Part shown: positions 34,764 to 42,866 of the stretch, piece by piece
Layout of the letters: each line of letters begins with the position of its first letter
Position numbering within the stretch: position 1 is the first letter of the stretch
From: HLUCCA09 sp965277275
GTDB lineage: Bacteria; Pseudomonadota; Alphaproteobacteria; Rhodobacterales; Rhodobacteraceae
Reading direction: 5' to 3'
DNA length: 64,000 bases
Assembly (NCBI GenBank): GCA_965277275.1
Contig: CBDICG010000002.1
Location: forward strand, 3,286,001 to 3,350,000
The notes under the pieces: model-generated
Told to the model about the DNA's origin: nothing
Seen by the model: only the letters and a program-made list of their open reading frames with translations
The model's database searches: none
Made by a program: the position numbers and the translations under genes

Positions 34764-35459
34764 TCAGAACGTCTCGACCCAGGGGCGAACCGCGATCTCG
34801 TTCGACCAGGCGCTGCGATCCTGCTCGATCAGGTGGCGATAGGTCCGCGCGATGGCGCCGGGACGCAGCATCGAGCCAGGCCGGTCTGCGGGCTCGCTGC
34901 GTCCCGGGTTGAGGATGCCGCCGTCGATATTGACCCAGGCGACGTGGATGCCCTTCGGATGCAGTTCCCGCGCCATGCTTTCGGCCAGACCGCGCTGCGC
35001 AAACTTGCCCATGGCGAAGGGGGCGGATTGCGGAAAACCCTTCACGCCGGCCGAGGCGCCGGTGAAGAGGATCGTGCCCCGGCAGCCGTCCACCGGCTCG
35101 GACTGGAGCATCCGCCGCGCAGCGTGCTTGCCCGACAGGAATGCACCGATTGCCGTGACCTCGATTGCTTGGCGCACGTCCTCCGCCGCCAGCTCAGCCA
35201 CCGGGCCCCGGACGCGCGCGGACGGGTTGTAGATGACGACCCGCGGCGGTTGGGGCAGGGCATCGAACAATTCCTCGATGGCCGCCTCGTCGGTAGCGTC
35301 GAGGAGGACCGCTTCGGCCCCGGTCTCGGCCGCGAGGTCCCGCATCTTTTCCGCGCTTCTCGCGGCCAGCGTCAGGGCGTGATCGCGCTCCAGCTCCCGC
35401 GCGAGGGACGCCGACAGCCCGTCTCCGACCCCAATGATGACTGCACGCGGTTTCTCCAT
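34764..35459 (-). CDS. Short-chain dehydrogenase/reductase-like protein with Phe in place of the catalytic Tyr
   Basis: The 231-residue Rossmann protein has a nucleotide-binding loop VIIGVGDGLSASLAREL and a strand-end motif VIYNPSARVRG. The active-site region TGASAGVKGFPQSAPFAMGK keeps the Ser and the Lys (Lys152), but the Tyr of YxxxK is Phe148. A group of SDR-like proteins shares AFAMGKFA..R.LAQSMAREL at this place, so the change is a family trait, not a mutation. Normal alcohol or ketone redox chemistry is doubtful. It is the first gene of the SDR-MFS pair. Confidence 0.85.
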   Translation of the reverse strand: MEKPRAVIIGVGDGLSASLARELERDHALTLAARSAEKMRDLAAETGAEAVLLDATDEAAIEELFDALPQPPRVVIYNPSARVRGPVAELAAEDVRQAIEVTAIGAFLSGKHAARRMLQSEPVDGCRGTILFTGASAGVKGFPQSAPFAMGKFAQRGLAESMARELHPKGIHVAWVNIDGGILNPGRSEPADRPGSMLRPGAIARTYRHLIEQDRSAWSNEIAVRPWVETF

Positions 35460-35530
35460 GGTCGCTCTCCCCTAAGCCCTGAGACTTGCTTGACCTCACC
35501 GGTCGGTTCACCTACCTCCTAAGATGCAAA

Positions 35531-35572
35531 GCGGGCGTTGTGTAGTGGTAAGACCTCAGCCTTCCAAACTAA
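35531..35572 (+). tRNA. 5' half of tRNA-Gly(UCC), truncated in the anticodon arm
   Basis: Bases 35531-35567 match tRNA-Gly(UCC): acceptor strand GCGGGCG, the D-arm GTGTAGTGGTAAGAC, and CTCAGCCTTCCAA with anticodon TCC. After the anticodon the stem does not close (ACTAA in place of GCTGA), and no T-arm GTTCGAATCC-like sequence follows. An integrase gene starts 124 bases downstream, so this is best read as the left attachment site of an integrated element whose crossover was in the anticodon region. It is not a functional tRNA. Confidence 0.7.
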
Positions 35573-35695
35573 ATTGCTGTGTTGCACCCTGTCGCACCGT
35601 GTCCTTAACCGCATCATTTTGTTGACTTCTTCGTCGCATACTGCACGCTCATACCCCTTGCTGTATGATGTTGTGACCGACAAAAAGCCGACAAA

Positions 35696-36793
35696 ATGCC
35701 AAAGCTCACAGAGACCTATGTTAAGAAACTTCCGGCCGCCGACGCCGGCACGAAGAAATACTGGGACAGCGAGGTGAAGGGCCTCGTCGTCTTCGTCGGG
35801 AAGAAGGCGAAGACCTGGTACTTCCAGAAGGACGTGGGAGGCGAGACCAAGCGCATCCTGATCGGGCGCTATCCGACCATAACGGCGCAGGCTGCACGTC
35901 AGACCGCAATGGGCTTCGCGCTTGAGATGTCCCGAGGCGCTGGCAAGCACATTCAGATCGGTGCGCCGACGCTTGCTGAAGCGATGGATGTCTATCTGGC
36001 TCGGCCAAAGCTGCGGTCTGAGGCCCACCGCGAGGGAGTGCAGCGCCAGTTTGAAAACCATCTGAAGGATTGGCTGGCGTTGCCGCTGGACGAGATTACG
36101 AAATCAATGGTCGTCCAACGGCATCGCGAGCTGGGAAAGGCACCGTCGACTGCCAACCATACACTGCGGTACTTCCGGTCTGTGTGGAACCACGCGCGCC
36201 GCGTACACGATCTTCCCGAGAGCCCGACGAATGCAATCGAATGGTACGAAGAGCAGCCAGACGGTCGCATCATCGAGGACCTGAGAGCATGGCAGAAGCA
36301 AGTTGATGATCTCTTTAGCCCAATCCACCAGGTGTTCTACGAGTTCATTCTCTATACTGGGCTGCGCAAGACCGAGGCCCTGACCCTCCAATGGAAGCAA
36401 GTCTTGGAGGATCGGATTCACCTGCCTGTAACCAAGAATGGTCGTAGCTTCGATCTTCCCATCACGCAGCGCCACCACGAGATCCTTGCGCCGATAGAGG
36501 GCTTGGGGCGGACGTGGGTCTTCCCGTCCCCAAAGTCAGCCTCGGGACACATCACAGCGGCTCGCAAGCTCGATTGGTCCCCGCACGCGCATCGTCGAAC
36601 TTTTGCCACGGTAGCGATGGAAGCTGGCGTTCTGGAGGAAGTTGTCGGGCGGCTGCTGAACCACACGCCCCTAAACCTTACAGGCCAGCGATATGTGCGA
36701 CCGTCGCTGGATGCGCTGAGGCCAGCAATGGCGACGACATGTGAAGAACTGGATCGGAGACTGCACATTGGCGGCAACCGAGACAACCATTGA
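35696..36793 (+). CDS. P4-type tyrosine integrase
   Basis: The 365-residue product has an N-terminal Arm-binding domain (MPKLTETYVKKLPAADAGTK then DSEVKGLVVFVGKKAKTWYF), a core-binding domain, and the catalytic domain with Arg in YTGLRKTEAL, Lys in TKNGR, HxxR in HAHRRTF, His in LLNHTP and the nucleophile Tyr in GQRYVRPS. All catalytic residues are present. It lies just inside a truncated tRNA-Gly gene, the usual place for an island or satellite integrase. A few bases upstream of the ATG there is no strong ribosome site, which is common for integrases. Confidence 0.93.
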   Translation: MPKLTETYVKKLPAADAGTKKYWDSEVKGLVVFVGKKAKTWYFQKDVGGETKRILIGRYPTITAQAARQTAMGFALEMSRGAGKHIQIGAPTLAEAMDVYLARPKLRSEAHREGVQRQFENHLKDWLALPLDEITKSMVVQRHRELGKAPSTANHTLRYFRSVWNHARRVHDLPESPTNAIEWYEEQPDGRIIEDLRAWQKQVDDLFSPIHQVFYEFILYTGLRKTEALTLQWKQVLEDRIHLPVTKNGRSFDLPITQRHHEILAPIEGLGRTWVFPSPKSASGHITAARKLDWSPHAHRRTFATVAMEAGVLEEVVGRLLNHTPLNLTGQRYVRPSLDALRPAMATTCEELDRRLHIGGNRDNH

Positions 36794-37544
36794 GGATTGC
36801 CCTCCACCGACTCGGACCAAAGAGGAGGCGGAACTCGATCGCCTACGCAATGTTCTTGCGCAAGAGTATTGGAACTTCAGCTTAGGAGATGGCCAGTTCA
36901 ACGGTTTCTCGGAGGGCGTTTGCATTCTTGGTGGGATTGCACCGCGGTTAAGTCAGATGTCGCGCTATCATTTCGGGGTGTCTTATGGTCCCGCAATTCT
37001 CCCAGGGGCCCTTGGGCTATTTAATCGCAAGACAGTACCACATGGCATCGATGGATTGAACTTCCTTGAGGAAGTCGGTCGATCTCTGGTAATGGTGTCG
37101 GCGCTTGGGCTTAAGGGCTTGGTTTCTCCTATCAGGGCAATCAGCACGGCGTCCATATACAAGATCGTCCCGCCATGGCTGGGAGTGGCAGCCGACGATT
37201 TGCATTGTGCACAGTGCCTTCCACAGGAACTGCGCTCCAACGATGAGGTGCGCAGGAACATCCGGCGCGAAATCGCTCGCCATGGTGGCCAGTCGAGAGC
37301 TGCAAAGAACGCAAAGACAAAGGCAATCAATTCGGAAGTGCGTCGGGTCTTCAATGAACTACAAGCGATAGGATTTGGGGGCCTCCGCACCAAAGGAAGT
37401 GATCGCCCAAACGGCCGCGCCATAGCAGACGCAATCTACGAGAAGTTGACGAGACATGAGTTGGTGACGGAAGAGCACCTTCCGAGTCTTGAAACGATCG
37501 TTAAGCACGTGCAAACTTGGCTCAAAGACAACAAAAACGACTGA
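36741..37544 (+). CDS. Unrecognised protein of the integrated element
   Basis: The frame has 267 codons from an ATG inside the integrase 3' end; a TTG at 36768 with GGAG upstream is an alternative start (MAATETTIEDC). The sequence includes WNFSLGDGQFNGFSEGVCIL, a mid-section LVMVSALGLKGLVSPIRAIS and a basic C-terminal half with RNIRREIARHGGQSRAAKNA. No catalytic motif is evident. Codon use is less GC-biased than in the flanking chromosome, consistent with a mobile element. Function unknown. Confidence 0.7.
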   Translation: MKNWIGDCTLAATETTIEDCPPPTRTKEEAELDRLRNVLAQEYWNFSLGDGQFNGFSEGVCILGGIAPRLSQMSRYHFGVSYGPAILPGALGLFNRKTVPHGIDGLNFLEEVGRSLVMVSALGLKGLVSPIRAISTASIYKIVPPWLGVAADDLHCAQCLPQELRSNDEVRRNIRREIARHGGQSRAAKNAKTKAINSEVRRVFNELQAIGFGGLRTKGSDRPNGRAIADAIYEKLTRHELVTEEHLPSLETIVKHVQTWLKDNKND

Positions 37545-37629
37545 GCCAAAAAGTGACTGAACGGCAGCGTCGTCGCCTTTTCTATTAGAGATCAGGGTAC
37601 AACAGCATCACACTCAAACGGAGAGCGTG

Positions 37630-37833
37630 ATGCAGAGTACAACTGAAGTTCATAAGTTCATTGATACTGTAGCAGCGGCGCGTCTGCTCGGCGTCTCAAA
37701 AAGCCATCTCGAGAAACTTCGGATCGAAGATCCGCAAAATTCACCACCGTACATTCGGATTGGGCGGTGCGTAAGGTACTCCCCAACTCAACTCATGACT
37801 TGGGCCAGAGCACAAGCACCTTCGTCAGAGTAG
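37630..37833 (+). CDS. AlpA-like helix-turn-helix excisionase/regulator
   Basis: This 67-residue protein, FIDTVAAARLLGVSKSHLEK followed by PPYIRIGRCVRYSPTQLMTW, has the pattern of the MerR-like HTH_17/AlpA family, which act as excisionase or activators of satellite and island integrases. The start ATG has GGAG six bases upstream; a GTG one codon earlier is possible. It sits between integrase and primase, as in P4-like satellites. Confidence 0.85.
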   Translation: MQSTTEVHKFIDTVAAARLLGVSKSHLEKLRIEDPQNSPPYIRIGRCVRYSPTQLMTWARAQAPSSE

Positions 37834-37907
37834 ATGAACACCCGGAAGGCAATGAAATCACGTGACAGCGTGCGGAAGTGCTTTGCGCGTTGTCTGTGGA
37901 GTTGGCT

Positions 37908-40775
37908 GTGACGACACTCAAGAACGACAGCCTGCGAGTCCCTTTCACCAAGGGCACAGGCAATAGCCTCGCGAAGGCCAAGAACGAGGAAATGGCGTGG
38001 GGCCGCTTCAAGCGGCAGTTTCAAAAGCCCCATGTTGCCTCATGCACTTACGCCGAGTTCTCGGCGATGGGCAAAGACGCCCAGAGGAAGAACAAGGCCG
38101 AGCCCGGCTGGTGGATGCGCGCCCCGGTCGACAAGGGCAAGCGCAACAAGGGCAACACCCAGCCCGGGGTCCTGCTGTCGCTCGACGGCGACTACTTCGA
38201 CGAAGATGACGTCGCGAATCTGCTATCTGGGGAGATGTTCGACGGTATCGAGCACTTCGCTCACACGACGTTCTCCCACACTCCGAGCGAGCCCCGATAC
38301 CGGATCGTGGTTCTCTGCGACCGAAAGCTCGATCCCCACGAATACGGCATAGTCGTCCGTGTGTTGCTGGCGCAAAAAGACAGCATCGACAGCTTCGACA
38401 AGGCATCGAAGAACATCACGCAGATGATGTTCTACCCCGGTGTCGCCAAAGACATGCAGGACGAGTACGTCTTCGTCGCGCACCCGGGCGATCCGCTGGA
38501 CGTCGACATGCTCCTGCAATGGGGCGAGGCGCAATACGGCGATCTCAAAGACCACACGAACTGGCCCCGCTGGTCCTCCGAGGACAAGGACTCGATGCGG
38601 TCTCGGGCCGCGAAGGCCGAAGACCCGCTGCTGAAGAAAGGCCCGGTCGGGGCGTGGTGCCGCACCTACTCGATCTTCGACCTCATCGACGGGAAAGACG
38701 GCGACGACGCGATCCTCGGCGATCTCTTCGAGATGGCTGGGGAAGAGCACGAGCCGAACCGGGTGAACTACATCCCCGGGTCCGGCGCGGCCGGGTGCAT
38801 CATCTACGACGACGGTCGCTTCCTCTACTCGTGGCACGACAGCGACCCCGGGGGCAACGAGAACCTGAACGCATGGGACCTCTGCCGGGTCCACCTCTTC
38901 GGCGACAAGGATGAGATCGGGAAGTCCTACACGCTCCCGCAGGAGCGGCCGAGCTACAAGGCCATGCTAAAGTTCGCGCAGGAGGACGACAACTACAGGG
39001 CCACGGTCGAGAGCGAGAAGTTCGAGGCGCTGGACGACCTCTACGATGAGTCGGACGTCGACGAAGGCGATCTCACCGGGCAGGACGAGATAGAGCTGAC
39101 CGACGAAGAGCTGGTCGCGGCCGCATTCGCCGAGCTGGACGCCGAGGTGCCGGTCGTGAAGCGTCGTCCGACTGGGAAACCGAACGAGCGCGTTCGGGAC
39201 TTGCTCGACATGGACTCGGACGGGAACGTGTTGAACACCATGGTCAACATGGTGCGCATCCTCCGATACGACCCGCGCTTCTACAACCGGATCGGCTGGA
39301 ACGAGTTCCATCTGAAGGTCTGCATCCTCAAGACGATCAAGAGCAAGCACAGCGAAGTCCCTGACCTCGTGTGCAGCGACGAGTTCCGGGGCACGATCCG
39401 GCAGGACAATCACACGGCCGCGTGCCGGGCCCTCCTGCAAGCGCCAAGGGCCCAGAACGGCTACGACCTCAAGGTCGGCAAGGACGACTTCGAGGCGGCC
39501 CTGCTGTTGGCGGCCGAGCACTACCCCTACCACCCGGTGATCGAGCTGATGTCCTCCCGGGAGCAACAGCACCCGGACGACGGCATCAACTACATGGCGG
39601 AGTTCCTGCCCGAGCTGTTCGGGACACCGAACGACATCTACCATCGCACGATCTGGACGAACTTCATGATCGCGGCGGTCATGCGCGTTCACGAGCCCGG
39701 GTCCAAGTTCGACTTCTGCCCCGTCTTCGAGTCCGGGCAGGGCCTCGGCAAGTCGTCTATGGTCAAGTACCTCTTCGCGCCCTTCAACGGCGAGCTGTCG
39801 AACAGGGCCATGACCGACGAACAGAAAGCGGTCGAATCCATGCAGGGGCACCACGGCATGGAGATGGCCGAGCTGGCCACGCTCAACAAGGCCGAGGTGG
39901 AGGACGCCAAGGACTTCCTGTCCCGCGAGAAGCACAACGTCCGCATGGCCTATGGGCGCCACGCGCAGGAGTTCCTGCGGCAGACCCTCTTCATCGGCAC
40001 CACGAACAAGAACAAGCCGCTGCGCGACCCTACGGGCAATCGGCGCTTCTGGATGATCCGGTGCAAGGCCCAGCGGATGGACTTCGTGAAGCTGCTGGAC
40101 TGGATTCCCAAGATGTGGGCGCAAGCCTACCGGGCGTACCACGAACTCCGGCGCCACCAGCCGACCGGACAGCTCGATCTCAGCTTGACTGGGGCCGCCA
40201 AGATGGAGGCGGATCGGGTCGCTGACGGCGCGCGCCAGAAGACGCTCGCAGAGGCATGGGCTGACAAGATTCACGACTGGTGGATGCAGCCGGTCCACCT
40301 TGGCCAGATCGCGGCCGAGTATTCGGACGAGTTCGAGTACCAGCCCGGAGCAGGCCTCCTGTCAGCCTCGAAGTGGAAGCACGACAAGTGGGGGAGCCCC
40401 GAACAGGAGGTCATCCGCATCTTCGCCACGCGCGAGCGACTGATCCAGATTTTCAAGGGGAAGTTTGCCAAGGAAGTCACCTTGCAGAACGAGCTGAACA
40501 CCTTGGAGGACGCCATCGAGCATCTGGCCAAGTATGGCATCCATCGCTGCATCACCAACGTCCCTTCAGCCGAACAGCGCGAACAAGGCATCACGCGGGC
40601 GCCCCGAGTCGGTGGGGCGTTCAGGGATTCCGGCAAGCGGCAGGCGGGTTTCATCCTGTCGCGTGCAGCCGTCGAACGGAAAGCCCTGTCGATGGCTTGC
40701 GTGCCGTGGGGCGAAGCCCAAGACGCCGATTCCGGGACGAGTGAACCGGAAGTTGACGAAGACGATCTCATCTAG
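37908..40775 (+). CDS. Primase-helicase: AEP-like N-terminus with VapE-type helicase
   Basis: The 955-residue protein starts at GTG 37908 (MTTLKNDSLRVPFTKGTGNS) with GGAG seven bases upstream; an earlier in-frame GTG lacks a ribosome site. The N-terminal third looks like an archaeo-eukaryotic-type primase: LLSLDGDYFDED (metal-binding D-x-D) and FSHTPSEPRYRIVVLCDRKL. The C-terminal half is a VapE/D5-like helicase with Walker A GQGLGKSS (about 610-617), GMEMAELATLNKAEVEDAKD, TLFIGTTNKNKPLRDPTGNR and RRFWMIRC. It probably initiates replication of the element at a nearby iteron array. It is intact. Confidence 0.88.
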   Translation: MTTLKNDSLRVPFTKGTGNSLAKAKNEEMAWGRFKRQFQKPHVASCTYAEFSAMGKDAQRKNKAEPGWWMRAPVDKGKRNKGNTQPGVLLSLDGDYFDEDDVANLLSGEMFDGIEHFAHTTFSHTPSEPRYRIVVLCDRKLDPHEYGIVVRVLLAQKDSIDSFDKASKNITQMMFYPGVAKDMQDEYVFVAHPGDPLDVDMLLQWGEAQYGDLKDHTNWPRWSSEDKDSMRSRAAKAEDPLLKKGPVGAWCRTYSIFDLIDGKDGDDAILGDLFEMAGEEHEPNRVNYIPGSGAAGCIIYDDGRFLYSWHDSDPGGNENLNAWDLCRVHLFGDKDEIGKSYTLPQERPSYKAMLKFAQEDDNYRATVESEKFEALDDLYDESDVDEGDLTGQDEIELTDEELVAAAFAELDAEVPVVKRRPTGKPNERVRDLLDMDSDGNVLNTMVNMVRILRYDPRFYNRIGWNEFHLKVCILKTIKSKHSEVPDLVCSDEFRGTIRQDNHTAACRALLQAPRAQNGYDLKVGKDDFEAALLLAAEHYPYHPVIELMSSREQQHPDDGINYMAEFLPELFGTPNDIYHRTIWTNFMIAAVMRVHEPGSKFDFCPVFESGQGLGKSSMVKYLFAPFNGELSNRAMTDEQKAVESMQGHHGMEMAELATLNKAEVEDAKDFLSREKHNVRMAYGRHAQEFLRQTLFIGTTNKNKPLRDPTGNRRFWMIRCKAQRMDFVKLLDWIPKMWAQAYRAYHELRRHQPTGQLDLSLTGAAKMEADRVADGARQKTLAEAWADKIHDWWMQPVHLGQIAAEYSDEFEYQPGAGLLSASKWKHDKWGSPEQEVIRIFATRERLIQIFKGKFAKEVTLQNELNTLEDAIEHLAKYGIHRCITNVPSAEQREQGITRAPRVGGAFRDSGKRQAGFILSRAAVERKALSMACVPWGEAQDADSGTSEPEVDEDDLI

Positions 40776-40788
40776 GAGGACCATAGGG

Positions 40789-41058
40789 ATTCCCGACACC
40801 ACCCTCTGCGACTATGCGACGGACGTTCTCAGAGGGCGAACTGCTGTCAGCATCGAACAGGGGAAAGGAACACTGGTCTACTTCCGCTCCGTGTGGGGAA
40901 ACAAAGCGTCCGAGGTTCCCCCTGAGCACCAGCAAGAGGCCCTGAGACAACTCCACGCCGTGGTCGATGTAATCGAGGATGGCATGTCGATGCACCGTGC
41001 GACCTCGCTTTTCCTCGTCGGACTCAGCGAGCAAAACGGGGTGATCGAACCGGGCTGA
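40789..41058 (+). CDS. Small unrecognised protein with a non-standard start (ATT or ATA)
   Basis: An excellent AGGAGG (40774-40779) overlaps the primase stop and is followed by ATA GGG ATT CCC; no ATG, GTG or TTG lies at a workable distance in this frame. The frame then encodes a compact 89-residue protein, PDTTLCDYATDVLRGRTAVS...LRQLHAVVDVIEDGMSMHRA, ending at a TGA. ATT nine bases after the ribosome site is the best-spaced candidate. A mutated ATG (ATA) three bases after it is the alternative. The function is unknown. Confidence 0.6.
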   Translation: MPDTTLCDYATDVLRGRTAVSIEQGKGTLVYFRSVWGNKASEVPPEHQQEALRQLHAVVDVIEDGMSMHRATSLFLVGLSEQNGVIEPG

Positions 41059-41086
41059 CGCCGGAATCGGCCGAAAAACGGCTCTA

Positions 41087-41370
41087 TGGGATGAATGGGA
41101 TGAGTGTGGGATGATGCGTCATCCCACACTTTTTTTATGCCTGACAGGGACTTACACGCTGTGGGATGAGTGGGATGAGGTTCGAGCCGCCTGCATAGGC
41201 AAAAGCCCATTTTCGCTACAGTATCGTTTCCCTCCTGTCCCATTTTCCGATTTTTCTCTCTAAGAACACTCATCCCAATCATCCCAATCATCCCATAGCG
41301 CCATAAGCTCATGGTTTCTTTGGGCTTTTTGTGGGATGATGAGAGCGCCCGCGTCATCCCAATCATCCCA
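41087..41370. repeat. Iteron-like array: 12 copies of TGGGATGA in both orientations
   Basis: Forward copies start at 41087, 41096, 41107, 41162, 41171 and 41332. Reverse copies (TCATCCCA) start at 41119, 41270, 41279, 41288, 41354 and 41363. Tandem pairs and triplets keep an exact 9-base period. Between the groups lies a pyrimidine- and AT-rich run (41220-41265). It is immediately downstream of the primase-helicase operon, the usual position of the replication origin in satellite elements. Origin function is inferred. Confidence 0.7.
41103..41136 (+). terminator. Rho-independent terminator after the primase operon
   Basis: A perfect 12-base stem, AGTGTGGGATGA with its complement, loop TGCG, then seven T residues. 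It follows the small gene by 45 bases. Two of the iteron-like octamers form the stem, so the same bases may serve both uses. Confidence 0.85.
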
Positions 41371-41389
41371 AACCCGTAACAGGTCTATC

Positions 41390-41730
41390 CCCCTGAGAAT
41401 CCCCACAACTTCCCGAGAGATTCGCCTCAGCGCACCCCCCGACGCTCTTCTCAGGGGAGGAAGAACCCAAGCGACCACCGGAACGCTTGTTCTCCCCACG
41501 CGCCACGGGGAAACGCACGTGCTCCCCACGCCACTAACGCAGGTCATACGTTCCCCCCCAGACGCAGGGGAAGAGCGCTTGTTCTTGCATCCCCCAGACG
41601 CACAATAAGGCACGCAGGAACGCACGTTTCCCCACACGCACGGGGCAGAACAAACGGCCCCCCGTATGCCCAGACGTGCCCCACGGGAGCCCCCAGACGC
41701 AGGGGGAGAACGCTTGTTCCGATTGCCCCC
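41390..41730. repeat. GC-rich repeat cluster with GAACGCTTGTTC-like cores
   Basis: Three near copies of GARCGCTTGTTC lie at 41481, 41573 and 41708, and CCCCAGACGCAGGGG-type hairpins lie at about 41557-41571 and 41693-41707. Variants of CCCCACGCGCCACGGGG fall between. No gene is convincing here; minus-strand translations are just the repeat (NKRSPPASGG). It may be a second part of the element's replication or packaging region. Confidence 0.5.
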
Positions 41731-41938
41731 CCATGTCCTATTGCCCCCCATGGCCGCAGCCGGTGGAAAGAGCGTGCCCGGCAGTGTGCCCAGAGCTGGC
41801 CCCTAGCCTGCACGTTGCCCCCTATGCCCGGCCCGCGGCTGTGCGGCCTGCATCGCAAAGTTCCGATCTGCTGTCCGGGCAGGACTTCCGCAGTCACATT
41901 CCGTGCCCTCTGGACACCGATCGCCTCTTGGTCGGCCC

Positions 41939-42238
41939 ATGACCCATGCAATCATCCGCGGCGACATTGGCCGGCGCCATGAAGTCGACTTCGGTGACGT
42001 CTGGATCAACGTCGAGCTCTACGCTAGCGAAGACCGCGTGGCGCTGGTGATCGAAGTGTTGGATGAGGACCGACCCTCAGACAAGCGCCGCTTCGCCCTC
42101 GTCAAAGTTCCGAGACACCTGCTAAGCACGGCTATGGCTGATCTGGTAAAGCAGGATCGGACCAGCGGACCCTCAATGGGGCGAGGACGCATGGCCGGTC
42201 TGGATCGGCACGACAGCTTAGGGCAGCACGCCGGGTAG
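41939..42238 (+). CDS. Small unrecognised protein
   Basis: The 99-residue frame MTHAIIRGDIGRRHEVDFGD, with VALVIEVLDEDRPSDKRRFA and VPRHLLSTAMADLVKQDRT, has a coherent composition with alternating strands and one helix. An upstream in-frame ATG at 41903 would add 12 residues. No family is recognised. Its 3' end overlaps by 21 bases that of the minus-strand membrane protein gene. Confidence 0.5.
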   Translation: MTHAIIRGDIGRRHEVDFGDVWINVELYASEDRVALVIEVLDEDRPSDKRRFALVKVPRHLLSTAMADLVKQDRTSGPSMGRGRMAGLDRHDSLGQHAG

Positions 42239-42631
42239 TCCGCCGAAACCAATCAGCCAGGAGACGAGCATCACAAGGATCAATCCACCGAGCAGCTTCG
42301 AGATGACGGAAGCGCCAACTACGGGCCCGAACAAGAGGTTCAGCACGCCCTGCAGCAGCATCAGGCCGACGATGCCATAGACGCCGTACAATATGGAAGG
42401 AGGGATACTAGATCCAAAGACAGCGACACCGACCGCGTGTCCAATATAGACAAACAGCACACCGCCAATGACCTGAAGACCAAGGCGTCGCAGCCGCGCA
42501 GCAAAAACTGGCGCACTCGCTTGGACCACAATTCCAAAGCCGAGGATCGAAACTCCGAGACTCACGAAGTACGGCCAGGATTGAAGCAGTGCCACCTGCA
42601 GATCGTAGAGCGCATGACCCTGTTGCGTCAT
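42218..42631 (-). CDS. Small membrane protein, four predicted helices, unknown function
   Basis: The 137-residue product begins MTQQGHALYDLQVALLQSWP and has four hydrophobic segments: YFVSLGVSILGFGIVVQASA, VIGGVLFVYIGHAVGVAVFG, LYGVYGIVGLMLLQGVLNLL and LLGGLILVMLVSWLIGFGGL. No signature residues are seen. It stands alone on the minus strand between the integrated element and the MoxR array, and could belong to either side. Confidence 0.6.
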   Translation of the reverse strand: MTQQGHALYDLQVALLQSWPYFVSLGVSILGFGIVVQASAPVFAARLRRLGLQVIGGVLFVYIGHAVGVAVFGSSIPPSILYGVYGIVGLMLLQGVLNLLFGPVVGASVISKLLGGLILVMLVSWLIGFGGLPGVLP

Positions 42632-42866
42632 GCGACTTGCGTTCGGCGCTGGGAGGGTCGTTGTGCGGCACCAGCCCTATCGCAGTCGGAAACCGTGCTG
42701 CATAAGGTCTCGGCGTGTGTAGACTTGTTCATCTCGCTCGTAGTACGGTTACGCGATTAAATATCCAAAACCTTACCACGTCCCAGCGGCCTTGGAAGTA
42801 GAGTGTTGATCGTAAAAGTCCTGATAGTACCTCCAGGGTTGGTTTCCTCCCTCCAGAGGTGCGTAC

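Noticed and set aside
35494..35520. TetR-type operator ACCGGTCGGT upstream of the SDR gene
   Set aside because: Only one short palindrome is seen and no regulator gene lies nearby; too weak to annotate.
41260..41751. Minus-strand frame with WDDWDDWDECS-like peptides
   Set aside because: The peptide is just the translation of the TGGGATGA octamers and the GC-rich repeats; there is no start context and no similarity.
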